In this document: positions 15,201 through 23,772 of the stretch, piece after piece | How the letters are laid out: each line of letters starts with the position of its first letter | Numbering within the stretch: position 1 is the first letter of the stretch | Source: Gammaproteobacteria bacterium | Lineage (GTDB): Bacteria > Pseudomonadota > Gammaproteobacteria > Burkholderiales > Burkholderiaceae_B | Assembly: GCA_030832095.1 (NCBI GenBank) | Contig: JAURJT010000016.1 | Location: 1-49,222, forward strand | Length of the DNA: 49,222 bases | Direction: 5' to 3' | Position numbers and translations under genes: made by a program | Notes under the pieces: generated by a model | The model's database searches: none | Seen by the model: the letters and a program-made list of their open reading frames with translations, nothing else | What the model was told of the DNA's origin: nothing

Positions 15201-16202
15201 TCAATCCTGTTTTTCAATCTTTGCGTCTTGCAAGATCTTGCCCCAGCGGGTGTACTCTGCATTCACATAGGCTTGAAACGCAGCGGGGTTCTCCATGCTT
15301 GAGGGCATAATGCCTGCCGCTTCGAGCTTAGCCCTAACATCGGCGCGCGCAATTGTTTTCATAATCGCCACGTTGATTTTTGCCACGACCGGCTCTGGGG
15401 TTTTGACCGGCACAAAAAGCCCCAACCAGTTCACTGCACTAAATCCAGGTAAAAAATCACCGACCGGTGCGAGGTTTGGCAAAAAGTTCATGCGCTCGGG
15501 GCTGGTCACAGCGATCCCTTTCAGTCGTCCATCAGCCATCATGGGCATCAAGGGCGAAATATCCATCACGATGCCATCAACGTGGCCCGCAACGGTATCT
15601 GTCACTGCTGGCCCTGCGCCCTTGTACGGCACGTGAACTAGGCGCCCTTTAGAAGCCGCTTGCAACAACTCAATCGTGAGGTGCGACACGCCCCCCGTGC
15701 CGGCTGACGACAAGGTGACGTCGCGTGTTTTAGAAACGGCAATGAGATCAGCGATCGTTTTGACGTTTGGCAGAGTCGGACCCATCGCAATGCCTAGCGG
15801 TGTAGACCCCACACGGTTGATCGCACGAAAATCAACCGGCGTATTAAACGGTGGAGTTTTTGCAGCCTGTGGCGAAACAATAATTGGGCTTAGGCTACCA
15901 AGCAAAATCATGTAGCCATCGGGTGCGGCGCGCGACACGTAGGTGCCCGAGATCATGCCGGCAGCGCCGGGCTTGTTCTCGATCACGATTGTGGTGCCAA
16001 GCGCTTCACCTAGCGCGGGCGCAATGGCGCGAGCGGTCAGGTCGTTAGAGCCCCCGGGCGGGTAACTCACGACAAGGGTGACGGGTTTGTTTGGGTACTC
16101 TTGGGCGACGGCTTGCGAAATGGCCAAGCTGCTGGCGATGAGTAGTGCCCCGCAAAGTGCGTGTCCAAGAACTTTATGCTTTAAAACGGTTGGTGTATTC
16201 AT
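15201..16202 (-). CDS. Bug family periplasmic receptor, divergent from the agmatinase-type gene
   Basis: 333 residues from the ATG at 16202, which opens a signal peptide (about 33 residues, ending Gln-Ala-Val-Ala-Gln). The mature part starts Glu-Tyr-Pro-Asn-Lys-Pro-Val-Thr-Leu-Val-Val, followed by Pro-Pro-Gly-Gly-Ser-Asn-Asp and Glu-Asn-Lys-Pro-Gly-Ala-Ala-Gly, standard Bug landmarks. A longer upstream reading exists but lacks signal-peptide character. It is divergent from the agmatinase-type gene and convergent with the cyclase, so it appears to be a single-gene unit without membrane partners. The ligand is unknown. Confidence 0.92.
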   Translation of the reverse strand: MNTPTVLKHKVLGHALCGALLIASSLAISQAVAQEYPNKPVTLVVSYPPGGSNDLTARAIAPALGEALGTTIVIENKPGAAGMISGTYVSRAAPDGYMILLGSLSPIIVSPQAAKTPPFNTPVDFRAINRVGSTPLGIAMGPTLPNVKTIADLIAVSKTRDVTLSSAGTGGVSHLTIELLQAASKGRLVHVPYKGAGPAVTDTVAGHVDGIVMDISPLMPMMADGRLKGIAVTSPERMNFLPNLAPVGDFLPGFSAVNWLGLFVPVKTPEPVVAKINVAIMKTIARADVRAKLEAAGIMPSSMENPAAFQAYVNAEYTRWGKILQDAKIEKQD

Positions 16203-16455
16203 GATTGTCTCGGTATTAGATTTTGTTTTGATTGTATAGGGCGATAGTGCTCCAGCCTGACAGTATATGCACAAACGAGTAGAGCTATGCACAAAGTGAG
16301 GGCATGAATGCGGTCCAAAATGGTGCAAAATCTCTTGGCTGAAACTGACACAAGTGTAGTTTGTTGGATTAGAACGCAGTTGTTTGCAAGTCGCATCCAT
16401 TCGGTTACTTTACTCTGTCCCGTTATGTATATAGACCCTAAAGGCTTGGTCGGTT

Positions 16456-17436
16456 ATGAGTCAATCGAATACTAAAAATAAGCTGTTTGCGCCGATCACC
16501 GGTACAGTCATGCCGCGGTTCGCGGGCATCGCCACGTTTATGCGTTTACCCTTTTTAGAGTTTGATCACCCGAGTATCGACGAGGTTGATATCGGCCTGT
16601 TCGGCATACCCTGGGATGGTGGCACCACCAATCGCGCAGGGGCGCGGCACGGGCCACGTCAAATCCGTGATTTGTCGACGCTCGCACGTAACGTGAATCG
16701 TGCGTCGGGGATTAATCCGTTCGAGTTATGCAATTGTGCAGATCTTGGCGATACCCCAGTCAATCCTGTTGACCTCGAAGACACACTCGCGCGCGTGCAG
16801 CGTTTTGTTGAGCAATTACACGAAAAAAATATGATTCCTCTGGCTGCGGGTGGGGACCATTTAGTGACGTTGCCCGTCATGCGTGCCATCGCAAAAGATC
16901 GCCCCGTTGGTATGGTGCACTTCGATGCACACACCGACACGTGGGATCGCTATTTTGGGGGCAGCAAATACACACATGGCACGCCGTTTCGCAGAGCGAT
17001 CGAAGAGGGTTTGCTCGATCCAACGCGCACAATCCAGATTGGCATTCGCGGTGCCTTGTATAACGATAGTGAAAATAATTGGGGCATCGAGCAAGGCATC
17101 CGAGTCGTTGATATCGACGAATATCATGCGCTTGGCACCCAAGGGGTGATCGACCTGGCGCGCCAAGTCGTGGGCACGGGTCCAACTTACGTGAGCTTCG
17201 ATGTGGACTTTTTAGATCCCGTGTACGCGCCGGGCACGGGCACGCCAGAGATTGGTGGTGCGACGACGTATCAGGCACAACAATTGCTTCGTGGCTTGCA
17301 AGGGTTGAATCTAATTGGGGGTGATGTGGTAGAGGTATCCCCCCCGTTCGACCCCTCTGGCAATACGGCTTTGGTTGGGATGACCATGATGTTTGAACTG
17401 TTGTGCGTACTGGCGCATGCCCGCGCGCAGCGGTAG
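16456..17436 (+). CDS. Agmatinase/arginase family ureohydrolase
   Basis: 326 residues. The binuclear metal site is complete: Gly-Gly-Asp-His near residue 135, His-Phe-Asp-Ala-His-Thr-Asp at about 155-161, and Ser-Phe-Asp-Val-Asp near 248-252 followed by Pro-Gly-Thr-Gly-Thr-Pro-Glu. The N-terminal segment with Met-Pro-Arg-Phe-Ala-Gly-Ile-Ala-Thr-Phe-Met-Arg-Leu-Pro is characteristic of the guanidino-acid branch (guanidinobutyrase, guanidinopropionase) as well as some agmatinases, so the substrate is a guanidino compound hydrolysed to urea and an amine, with guanidine hydrolase also possible. It is followed after 76 bases by a phosphonate-type ABC transporter in the same direction. Cytosolic. 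Confidence 0.88.
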   Translation: MSQSNTKNKLFAPITGTVMPRFAGIATFMRLPFLEFDHPSIDEVDIGLFGIPWDGGTTNRAGARHGPRQIRDLSTLARNVNRASGINPFELCNCADLGDTPVNPVDLEDTLARVQRFVEQLHEKNMIPLAAGGDHLVTLPVMRAIAKDRPVGMVHFDAHTDTWDRYFGGSKYTHGTPFRRAIEEGLLDPTRTIQIGIRGALYNDSENNWGIEQGIRVVDIDEYHALGTQGVIDLARQVVGTGPTYVSFDVDFLDPVYAPGTGTPEIGGATTYQAQQLLRGLQGLNLIGGDVVEVSPPFDPSGNTALVGMTMMFELLCVLAHARAQR

Positions 17437-17512
17437 GCGTCATGTGTCGGTCATATTCAGTGGTTAATGTCGGTTCAGTTTAATTTTTATATCAATTAAA
17501 GGGCTTCGCACC

Positions 17513-18559
17513 ATGACTGCACAGTATCTATTAGAGACGGGTCGATCTTTCAAATTAAGAATATCTCTGGCAGTTGCCTGCGTAGTGACAAGCGCAGTAG
17601 CAGGTGCTGGTGAGTTAACGATTTATAGTTCGGTCGAGGGCGACAATTTAAAGAACTTTGCCGCGCGGTTTAGTAAAGCTCATCCCGACATTAAGATCAA
17701 TTGGGTACGCGATTCGACGGGCGTGATTCAGGCGCGCGCGATTGCTGAAAAAGACAATCCTCGCCATGATCTTTTTTTTGGTCACGCCGCCTCAAATTTG
17801 ATGACGCTTGATGCGATGAATTTGTTCTCGCCCTATCGCCCCGTTGGTGTCGAAAAGCTCGACGAAAAGTTTCGTGACAAGCGCGACCCACCAAACTGGA
17901 CTGGCTTGTGGGGCTTTGGTGCTGCGATTTGCTTCAACACCATCGAGGCTAAGAAAAAAAATATACCACCTCCCGAAAAATGGGATGACCTCACCAAGCC
18001 GATTTATAAAGGTCAGATCGTGATGCCTAATCCTGCTTCGTCAGGCACTGGTTTTTTGAATGTCTCTGGTTGGCTGCAAATCATGGGCAAAGACAAGGCC
18101 TGGGCGTTCATGGATGGCCTGCATCAAAATATCGCGTCTTACTCGCATTCGGGCTCTAAGCCTTGCGAGCAAGCTGCCGCTGGTGAGTATGTGATCGGGA
18201 TTTCGTTGCCCTTGCGTGGTGCGACCCTAAAGACCATGGGTGCCCCGATTGACGTCATTATCCCGACCGATGGCATCGGCTGGGAAATGCAAGGCGTGGC
18301 CATCATGAAGACCACAAAAAATCTAAAAGACGCGCAGACCTTTGTGAACTGGTCTGTTTCAGAGTCGGCGATGGATGCCTATGCAGCGCGTGCCGAAGTG
18401 GTGGCTTATCCGGTCAAAACGCCAAAGGCACAGAACTTGCCGCCTGAATTGGCGAGTCGCATGATCAAAAATGATTTTGCCTGGGCCTCAGAGAATCAGG
18501 CTGCGATTTTGGCCGAATGGCGAAAGCGCTATGACGGCAAAACTGAGGCAAAGAAATAA
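17513..18559 (+). CDS. ABC transporter receptor, 2-aminoethylphosphonate type (AepX/PhnS2-like)
   Basis: 348 residues. A signal peptide of about 32 residues ends at Ala-Gly-Ala; the mature part begins Gly-Glu-Leu-Thr-Ile-Tyr-Ser-Ser, the opening of the class of receptors that includes ferric (FbpA) and 2-aminoethylphosphonate binders. The Lys-Trp-Asp-Asp-Leu and Pro-Asn-Pro-Ala-Ser-Ser-Gly-Thr-Gly segments match the aminoethylphosphonate branch, and the paired tyrosines that bind iron in FbpA are not evident near the C-terminus. ATPase and double permease genes follow immediately, an arrangement typical of the aepXVW (phnS2-T-U2) systems. A different small zwitterion is the alternative. Confidence 0.82.
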   Translation: MTAQYLLETGRSFKLRISLAVACVVTSAVAGAGELTIYSSVEGDNLKNFAARFSKAHPDIKINWVRDSTGVIQARAIAEKDNPRHDLFFGHAASNLMTLDAMNLFSPYRPVGVEKLDEKFRDKRDPPNWTGLWGFGAAICFNTIEAKKKNIPPPEKWDDLTKPIYKGQIVMPNPASSGTGFLNVSGWLQIMGKDKAWAFMDGLHQNIASYSHSGSKPCEQAAAGEYVIGISLPLRGATLKTMGAPIDVIIPTDGIGWEMQGVAIMKTTKNLKDAQTFVNWSVSESAMDAYAARAEVVAYPVKTPKAQNLPPELASRMIKNDFAWASENQAAILAEWRKRYDGKTEAKK

Positions 18560-18560
18560 C

Positions 18561-19640
18561 GTGAGTGATGCTCGCAAACTCGTCGTCGCGAACTTAAGTA
18601 AGAGTTTTGGTTCAACCCCAATTTTGAAAGACGTCTCGTTTGAGATTGAAGAGGGTGAATTTGTTTGTTTTTTAGGTCCTTCGGGTTGTGGCAAAACCAC
18701 GTTGTTGTTGTGCCTCGCCGGGCTAGAGTCACCTAGCGCAGGCGAGATTTACAAAAATGGTCAAACGATCACTGCTGCGCCACCCTCGCAGCGCGACGTT
18801 GGTATCGTGTTTCAGTCTTATGCGTTGTTTCCTAACCTGAGCGTCTATGACAATATTGCTTTTGGTTTGGTGAACTTGAAATGGTCTAAAGACAAGATAC
18901 GTGAAGCGGTTGGTGGCCTAGTAAGCTTGTTATCACTCGAAGGCCACGCAAATAAGTATCCAAGCCAACTATCAGGTGGGCAGCAGCAGCGCGTCGCCTT
19001 AGCCCGAGCCTTGGCCGTATCGCCGTCTTTGCTGTTGCTAGACGAACCTCTGTCCGCGCTCGATGCGCAAGTGCGTGCTCGCCTGCGTGGCGAAATCCGA
19101 GATCTGCAGCAACGACTCAAAATCACGACGGTGATGGTGACGCATGACCAAGAAGAGGCTCAGACTCTAGCCGATCGGATCGTCTTGATGAACGCAGGGC
19201 GTATTGAGCAGATCGGCACGCCTTGGCAAATTTATAACGAACCCGCTACGCCATTTGTTGCAGATTTTATGGGTGTGAGTAACTTGCTTTCAGGTGTTGT
19301 GCGTGCGCAAGATGAAGTGGCTTGCGATCAGTTTGCGCTGCACTGCAAAACCCAAGATCATCCTGTCGGTACGAAGGTGCAACTCTTGCTGCGCCCTGAA
19401 GATATTGCAGTGGTTGCGCCCCCAAATATGCCAGAACAAGCTCCCACCAATCTGCTGAACGCGACGATTGTCAAAATTGAGCATTTGGGCGCTGTGGTAC
19501 GCGCGCATGTGATGAATCCCAGCGGACTCAAGTTAAAAGTTGATATTTCTAAGCGGGACTTTGATCCGGTTCGGCATGCAGTCTCGCAAGAGCTGAGCGT
19601 GACGATTGCTCCAACCGACATCCGCTTATTTACAGAATGA
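18561..19640 (+). CDS. ABC transporter ATPase, 2-aminoethylphosphonate type (AepV/PhnT-like)
   Basis: 359 residues from the GTG at 18561, one base after the receptor stop; an ATG at 18531 inside the receptor gene is possible. Walker A Gly-Pro-Ser-Gly-Cys-Gly-Lys-Thr-Thr, Q-loop Phe-Gln-Ser-Tyr-Ala-Leu-Phe, signature Leu-Ser-Gly-Gly-Gln-Gln-Gln-Arg, Walker B Leu-Leu-Leu-Leu-Asp-Glu-Pro and the switch His (Val-Thr-His-Asp) are all intact. A C-terminal TOBE-type domain of about 110 residues follows, as in PotA/FbpC-type ATPases. Overlaps the permease gene by ATGA, so the three genes form one operon. Confidence 0.9.
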   Translation: MSDARKLVVANLSKSFGSTPILKDVSFEIEEGEFVCFLGPSGCGKTTLLLCLAGLESPSAGEIYKNGQTITAAPPSQRDVGIVFQSYALFPNLSVYDNIAFGLVNLKWSKDKIREAVGGLVSLLSLEGHANKYPSQLSGGQQQRVALARALAVSPSLLLLDEPLSALDAQVRARLRGEIRDLQQRLKITTVMVTHDQEEAQTLADRIVLMNAGRIEQIGTPWQIYNEPATPFVADFMGVSNLLSGVVRAQDEVACDQFALHCKTQDHPVGTKVQLLLRPEDIAVVAPPNMPEQAPTNLLNATIVKIEHLGAVVRAHVMNPSGLKLKVDISKRDFDPVRHAVSQELSVTIAPTDIRLFTE

Positions 19641-21352
19641 ACACTCAATCGCTCAAAGGGCTGAGTGTGTCTCTGTTTGCACGCAGTAAGCCTCAGATTA
19701 TGGAGCGCAGCGACTGGTTGGTACGGTGGGTGTGCGTGGCTTATTGCGTCGCAGCGCTCTGTACGATCGTTTTGCCAGTCGGCGCTTTGTTTTTGCGTAG
19801 CCTAAACAATGCAGATGGTGCGTATGTTGGTCTGCAAAACTATCTGACTTACTTCGGTACCTCTGCACTATTTGATTCATTTTTGAACAGCCTGTTGGTA
19901 TCTCTGGTGACGGCAACGATTGTGGTGCCCATGGCCTTTGCTTATGCCTATGGTTTGTTGCGTACGTGCATGCCGTTCAAGTCCTTCTTTCGTGGTGTTG
20001 CACTCATCCCCTTGTTAATTCCAGGCGTGCTTAAGGCGATTGCTCTGGTCTATCTCTTCGGTAATCAAGGGTTGCTGCGCGAGTGGCTGTTTGGTCATCC
20101 TTTGTACGGTCCGATTGGCATTATTGGCGCCTCAGTGATCTGGACGTTTCCGTTTGCGGTACTGATTATGCTGACGGCACTGCAGCATGTTGATCAGCGT
20201 CTGTATCACGCGGCGGCCGTCTTAAAAACCAGTGCCTGGCGCACCTTTTTGCATGTGACCTGGCCCTCGTGTCGGTATGGGGTAACGACAGCTTTTTTAG
20301 TGGTCACGGTCAGTGTCTTTACCGACTTCGGTATCGCCAAGGTGATTGGTGGGGATTTCAGGGTGTTGGCGACCGATATTTACAAAGAGGTCGTGGGGCA
20401 GCAAAACTTTGAGATGGGTGCAGTCATTTCGGTGATGTTGCTCATCCCAGCGGTTCTGGTGTTTGTCTTAGAGCGACGAGTGGCTAGCAAACAGGTGGCG
20501 CAGTTCACAGGGCGCTCATTGCCCTATACGCCTAAACCTTCAGGCTGGCGCGATGGTGTGTTTCTGGGTTGGTGTATCGCCGTTACGGTTTTCATTGCAA
20601 GCATGTTGGGGATGGCGCAGTTTGCCTCGCTGGTTAAATTCTGGCCTTACAACCTTAGCCTGACCTTTGCCCACTACGAGTTTGAAATCGAAGGCGTGGG
20701 TTGGATGAATTTTTCGAATTCGATTTGGATGGCGACGCTTGCGGCGAGCTTTGGCACGCTGATTGTTTTTATCGGTGCCTATGTTGTTGAAAAAGCGCGA
20801 CGCGATATTGGGCTTCGAAAAGTGTTGCAGCTGTTTATGTTGTTGCCAATGGCGATCCCAGGCTTGGTGCTGGGGTTGGCGTATCTTATTTTTATCAATA
20901 CGCCCGGTAACCCGGCGGGCTGGTTGTACGGTGGGATGGCGATTTTGGTCATTAGCACGGTCACGCACTTGTACAGCGTGCCGCACCTAACGTGCCTGAC
21001 CGCTTTGAAAGGGCTTGATCGTGAAATCGAATCAGTGGGCTTGTCTCTTAATACCTCGGTCACACGTATGCTGACGCAAGTCACTTTACCGGTATGTTTG
21101 GCTGCGCTGTTAGATGTTTGGCTCTACATTTTTTTATGCGCCATGACGACCCTCTCGGCAGTGATTTTTTTGTATTCGTCTGATACCAAGCTTGCGTCGA
21201 TTGCCGTGATTCATATCGATGAAACAGGCAGAGTCGCCTCAGCCGCGGCGATGGCGATGTTGCTGGTATATGTCTGCCTTGCTGTGCGGCTGGCGCATCA
21301 CTTGATTGCTCAAAAAGTGCTTCGTAAATTTCAGCCTTGGCGCACGTCTTGA
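19637..21352 (+). CDS. ABC transporter double permease, 2-aminoethylphosphonate type (AepW/PhnU2-like)
   Basis: 571 residues with about twelve predicted membrane helices in two homologous halves, each carrying an EAA-type loop (around Tyr-His-Ala-Ala-Ala-Val-Leu-Lys-Thr in the first half and Glu-Ile-Glu-Ser-Val-Gly-Leu-Ser in the second) for ATPase contact. Such fused permeases occur in the FbpB/PhnU2 group. It starts inside the ATPase stop (ATGA). Its last 22 bases overlap the end of the convergent phosphatase gene. With the receptor and ATPase it makes a complete importer. Confidence 0.88.
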   Translation: MNTQSLKGLSVSLFARSKPQIMERSDWLVRWVCVAYCVAALCTIVLPVGALFLRSLNNADGAYVGLQNYLTYFGTSALFDSFLNSLLVSLVTATIVVPMAFAYAYGLLRTCMPFKSFFRGVALIPLLIPGVLKAIALVYLFGNQGLLREWLFGHPLYGPIGIIGASVIWTFPFAVLIMLTALQHVDQRLYHAAAVLKTSAWRTFLHVTWPSCRYGVTTAFLVVTVSVFTDFGIAKVIGGDFRVLATDIYKEVVGQQNFEMGAVISVMLLIPAVLVFVLERRVASKQVAQFTGRSLPYTPKPSGWRDGVFLGWCIAVTVFIASMLGMAQFASLVKFWPYNLSLTFAHYEFEIEGVGWMNFSNSIWMATLAASFGTLIVFIGAYVVEKARRDIGLRKVLQLFMLLPMAIPGLVLGLAYLIFINTPGNPAGWLYGGMAILVISTVTHLYSVPHLTCLTALKGLDREIESVGLSLNTSVTRMLTQVTLPVCLAALLDVWLYIFLCAMTTLSAVIFLYSSDTKLASIAVIHIDETGRVASAAAMAMLLVYVCLAVRLAHHLIAQKVLRKFQPWRTS

Positions 21353-21879
21353 ATAAACGCTGCCTGCGCCTCGGTTTCGATGGTACCCGGTCGAGCGGCA
21401 CGGACTTGCGCAATTGCAGAGGCGGGTGTTTGACCGCAGGCAACTAGCAGGCAAGCTGCCATCATGCCTGTGCGGCCGAGTCCTGCAGCGCAGTGCAGCA
21501 GTACGGTTTCGCGTCGCGCTAATGCGGCAAGGATACTGACTTTAATCTGCTGCCAACTTTCAAGGGCATTCAGATCCGGTGTGCCGAAGTCTTCAATCAC
21601 CAGCTGCAGCCATTGCAACTTGTGCTGCACAACTTGCGCAGGTAAGTTTGGCACACCGAGCTTTTTCATTTCGGATAAGCTGATGAGCGACACCACAGTA
21701 CTAATGTTTGCAGAGTGTATGGCGGCCAAGTCATCGCTCAGTTGTCGTTGCCACTGACGGCCGCGTGCGTCAACAGTATTACGACCTGGGCAGTGCGTCA
21801 TGGCAATCTTGCCGCCTAGCGAGGTGGCAAGATAATCGATATGAAGTGGGCCGCTTAAGTCAGAGAGTTGAATTGTCAT
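21331..21879 (-). CDS. Dual-specificity/tyrosine phosphatase-like protein
   Basis: 182 residues, single cytosolic domain. The active-site P-loop His-Cys-Ala-Ala-Gly-Leu-Gly-Arg-Thr-Gly (CX5R) is intact at about residues 128-137, and an acidic loop upstream (Glu-Asp-Phe-Gly-Thr-Pro-Asp) could provide the general acid. It resembles the CDKN3-like bacterial group. The 3' end overlaps the permease gene on the other strand by 22 bases. Whether it acts on phosphoproteins or on small phosphate esters cannot be told; no kinase is adjacent. Confidence 0.85.
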   Translation of the reverse strand: MTIQLSDLSGPLHIDYLATSLGGKIAMTHCPGRNTVDARGRQWQRQLSDDLAAIHSANISTVVSLISLSEMKKLGVPNLPAQVVQHKLQWLQLVIEDFGTPDLNALESWQQIKVSILAALARRETVLLHCAAGLGRTGMMAACLLVACGQTPASAIAQVRAARPGTIETEAQAAFIQDVRQG

Positions 21880-21899
21880 GAGTCATCATAACCGCACGA

Positions 21900-21920
21900 C
21901 AGCCAGGAACTGCCTGGCTG
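21900..21920. other. Perfect 8-base-pair hairpin between phosphatase and Bug receptor genes
   Basis: CAGCCAGG and CCTGGCTG flank a 5-base loop in the 73-base gap downstream of the minus-strand receptor gene. A U tract is missing, so it is either a weak terminator or an mRNA 3'-end stabilising hairpin. Confidence 0.45.
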
Positions 21921-21952
21921 ATTCGACAGTAATCTTTGCTGAGTTGCCGGCC

Positions 21953-22975
21953 CTATTCAACTTTAATCTTTGCCGACTTCACGACCTCAGACCAGCGAGC
22001 CGATTCTTTGGTAAAGAAGGCTTTGAATTCTGGCGCGCTGAGTGACAGGGGTGTGGCACCCATGCTCTCAAGTTTTGCCGTCATCTCAGGCATTTTGACC
22101 GAGGCGTTGATCGCTTGGTTTAAACGATTGACGAGCTCGGGCGGCAGGTTACCTGGGCCAAAGACACCCCACCACACGGCCACTAAAAAGTCGCTCATGC
22201 CTTGTTCGGCAAACGTTGGCACATCGGGCAAGGTTTTGTTGCGCGAGGTGCTTGCAGTACCCAGGACTTTGACGTTGCCGCTTTGTAAGGCCGAAATCGC
22301 AGTGATCTGATTGGTGAACATCAGTTGCACTTGACCGCTCATGAGATCGGTCGCGGCTGGTGCCCCGCCTTTGTAGGGGATATGTGCAATCGACGTGCCG
22401 GCTTTCAGATTAAACAAGGCAGCCGCTAAATGTTCAGATGTTCCTGAGCCGCCTGAGGCAAAGTTCAAACCCGCAGAGTTGGTTTTTGACAAGGCGATTA
22501 ATTCGTTGATCGTTGTCGCCGCCACGGATTTGTGTGCAAGCAGAACATTGGGGATTTGCCCCACGATGGCAACCGGAGTCAGATCGGTGTCGGGGTCATA
22601 GTTCAGGTTGCCATACAAGGCCTTATTCACTGAGTTACCCGTTGAGCCCATCAAGAGGGTGTAGCCATCTGCATCTGACTTGGCAACGAACGACGCGGCA
22701 ATATTGCCACCAGCGCCTGCTTTGTTTTCAACAATCACATTTTGACTGAGCTGTTTTGAAAGCTCGCCGGCGAGTAAACGACCAACGATGTCTAAGGCGC
22801 CACCCGCGTTAAAGGGGATGATCAATTTAATCGGTTTGTTGGGGTAGGGCTGGGCGTAGAGGTTTTGACTGCTTAAACCAAGGCCAACTCCCAGTGCGCT
22901 GACAACGCCAAGGATGAGTGCCCGACGAGGCAGAATAGGTGCCATAAAAGGCTTCAGCAAAGTGCGAATTTTCAT
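21953..22975 (-). CDS. Bug family periplasmic receptor upstream of the phosphatase gene
   Basis: 340 residues from the ATG at 22975, preceded by AGGAG at good spacing; an upstream frame extension lacks signal features. The signal peptide is long (about 40 residues, basic start, ending Leu-Tyr-Ala-Gln). The mature part shows Tyr-Pro-Asn-Lys-Pro-Ile-Lys-Leu-Ile-Ile-Pro-Phe, Gly-Gly-Ala-Leu-Asp and Glu-Asn-Lys-Ala-Gly-Ala-Gly-Gly-Asn, the usual Bug ligand-binding landmarks. It precedes the phosphatase gene on the same strand by 73 bases but a hairpin lies between them. No TctA/TctB partner is present. Confidence 0.93.
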   Translation of the reverse strand: MKIRTLLKPFMAPILPRRALILGVVSALGVGLGLSSQNLYAQPYPNKPIKLIIPFNAGGALDIVGRLLAGELSKQLSQNVIVENKAGAGGNIAASFVAKSDADGYTLLMGSTGNSVNKALYGNLNYDPDTDLTPVAIVGQIPNVLLAHKSVAATTINELIALSKTNSAGLNFASGGSGTSEHLAAALFNLKAGTSIAHIPYKGGAPAATDLMSGQVQLMFTNQITAISALQSGNVKVLGTASTSRNKTLPDVPTFAEQGMSDFLVAVWWGVFGPGNLPPELVNRLNQAINASVKMPEMTAKLESMGATPLSLSAPEFKAFFTKESARWSEVVKSAKIKVE

Positions 22976-23174
22976 GAGTTGTCTCCTGAGGTGCTTTGGT
23001 AAGCGGTAAGCGATTGCAATCGCTATTTTTATGTCGAACAAGTAAGTTCGGTTATATCACAAGGCTGATCCCTTGTTACACAATGTTACTGGAGGTCGTG
23101 CTGCTGATATTTTAGAGTTAAGGTCTCTCGCGATCTGCGCGTCATTGACCTCGATTAACGCCTCAGAGCCTGCT

Positions 23175-23363
23175 ATGAACAAATGCCACCAATCTCACCA
23201 CAGCCCAGCCTTAAAAAAAATCCGCCTGATTATGAGCGGCGCGATTGTTGGGATATCAATCGCAAATATTATTGGTGCTAATTTCATTTTTCAAGAACAT
23301 GCAGAGGTCATAGGCGCTTCAATTGGCGCGTTGTCAACGGCCTTCATTGTGCGAGGGTTTTAA
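23175..23363 (+). CDS. Small membrane protein of unknown function (first of a cluster)
   Basis: 62 residues from the ATG at 23175; an upstream frame extension to 23073 lacks supporting features. A His-rich N-terminus (His-Gln-Ser-His-His) is followed by a basic stretch and two hydrophobic segments with many Gly/Ala/Ser, consistent with a two-helix inner-membrane hairpin. The stop is immediately followed by the start of another hydrophobic protein. I do not recognise a family; coding status rests on the membrane pattern and tight packing with the next frame. Confidence 0.4.
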   Translation: MNKCHQSHHSPALKKIRLIMSGAIVGISIANIIGANFIFQEHAEVIGASIGALSTAFIVRGF

Positions 23364-23364
23364 G

Positions 23365-23667
23365 TTGTTGGATGGGAATGTTGTTGATCTTCTTTCGTTG
23401 GCAGCCGGTGCTCTTTGTATGTCTATCAGACCATTAAAGCGATTTTTCTTTAAAAACCAGCTCAAGTCTTTGTTCAACCGACGAGATTGCATTTTCGATT
23501 TTTTGAATGGAACCACGCTAATTGCCTTTGGGTTGCTTGTGGCGACCGCCTTTTCAAATCGATTTTTGTATCTTGCGTTGCAATCAAAGCTTTCTATCGC
23601 GATCGCTGGCGCGGTCGGTTTAATTTTTGTCTGCGGCGAGTTTTTAGGTGACCCTTCTGAGGCATAA
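23365..23667 (+). CDS. Small membrane protein of unknown function (second of a cluster)
   Basis: About 100 residues from a TTG at 23365 or 23368, one to four bases after the preceding stop. Three hydrophobic segments (about residues 7-22, 47-70 and 75-93) separated by a basic, Phe/Lys/Arg-rich loop suggest a three-helix inner-membrane protein. There is no strong ribosome site, which fits translational coupling to the frame before it. It may instead be one original gene broken by a frameshift with its neighbour. No family recognised. Confidence 0.4.
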   Translation: MLDGNVVDLLSLAAGALCMSIRPLKRFFFKNQLKSLFNRRDCIFDFLNGTTLIAFGLLVATAFSNRFLYLALQSKLSIAIAGAVGLIFVCGEFLGDPSEA

Positions 23668-23742
23668 CCGACACACAATTGCTCAAGCATCAAGCCTGTG
23701 CGTTTGGTTTGTTATTCACCTCTTTCCTAAAAAAAATAGCAA

Positions 23743-23754
23743 TTATTTAAATAA
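23743..23754. promoter_or_regulatory. Perfect 12-base palindrome before the winged-helix gene
   Basis: TTATTTAAATAA ends 18 bases before the ATG of the winged-helix gene at 23773, in an AT-rich gap of about 105 bases. Its position suits an autoregulatory operator; this is inferred from position and symmetry only. Confidence 0.35.
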
Positions 23755-23772
23755 GACCTTAATATTACAGTT

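Noticed and set aside
16877..17443. 188-codon open frame on the minus strand inside the agmatinase-type gene
   Set aside because: Fully antisense to a gene with a complete metal site; the translation is Pro/His/Arg-rich with no domain and is a by-product of codon bias.
17513..18559. Receptor as a ferric iron (FbpA-type) binding protein
   Set aside because: The paired C-terminal tyrosines used for iron are not evident, and the ATPase plus fused permease and the sequence segments fit the aminoethylphosphonate group better.
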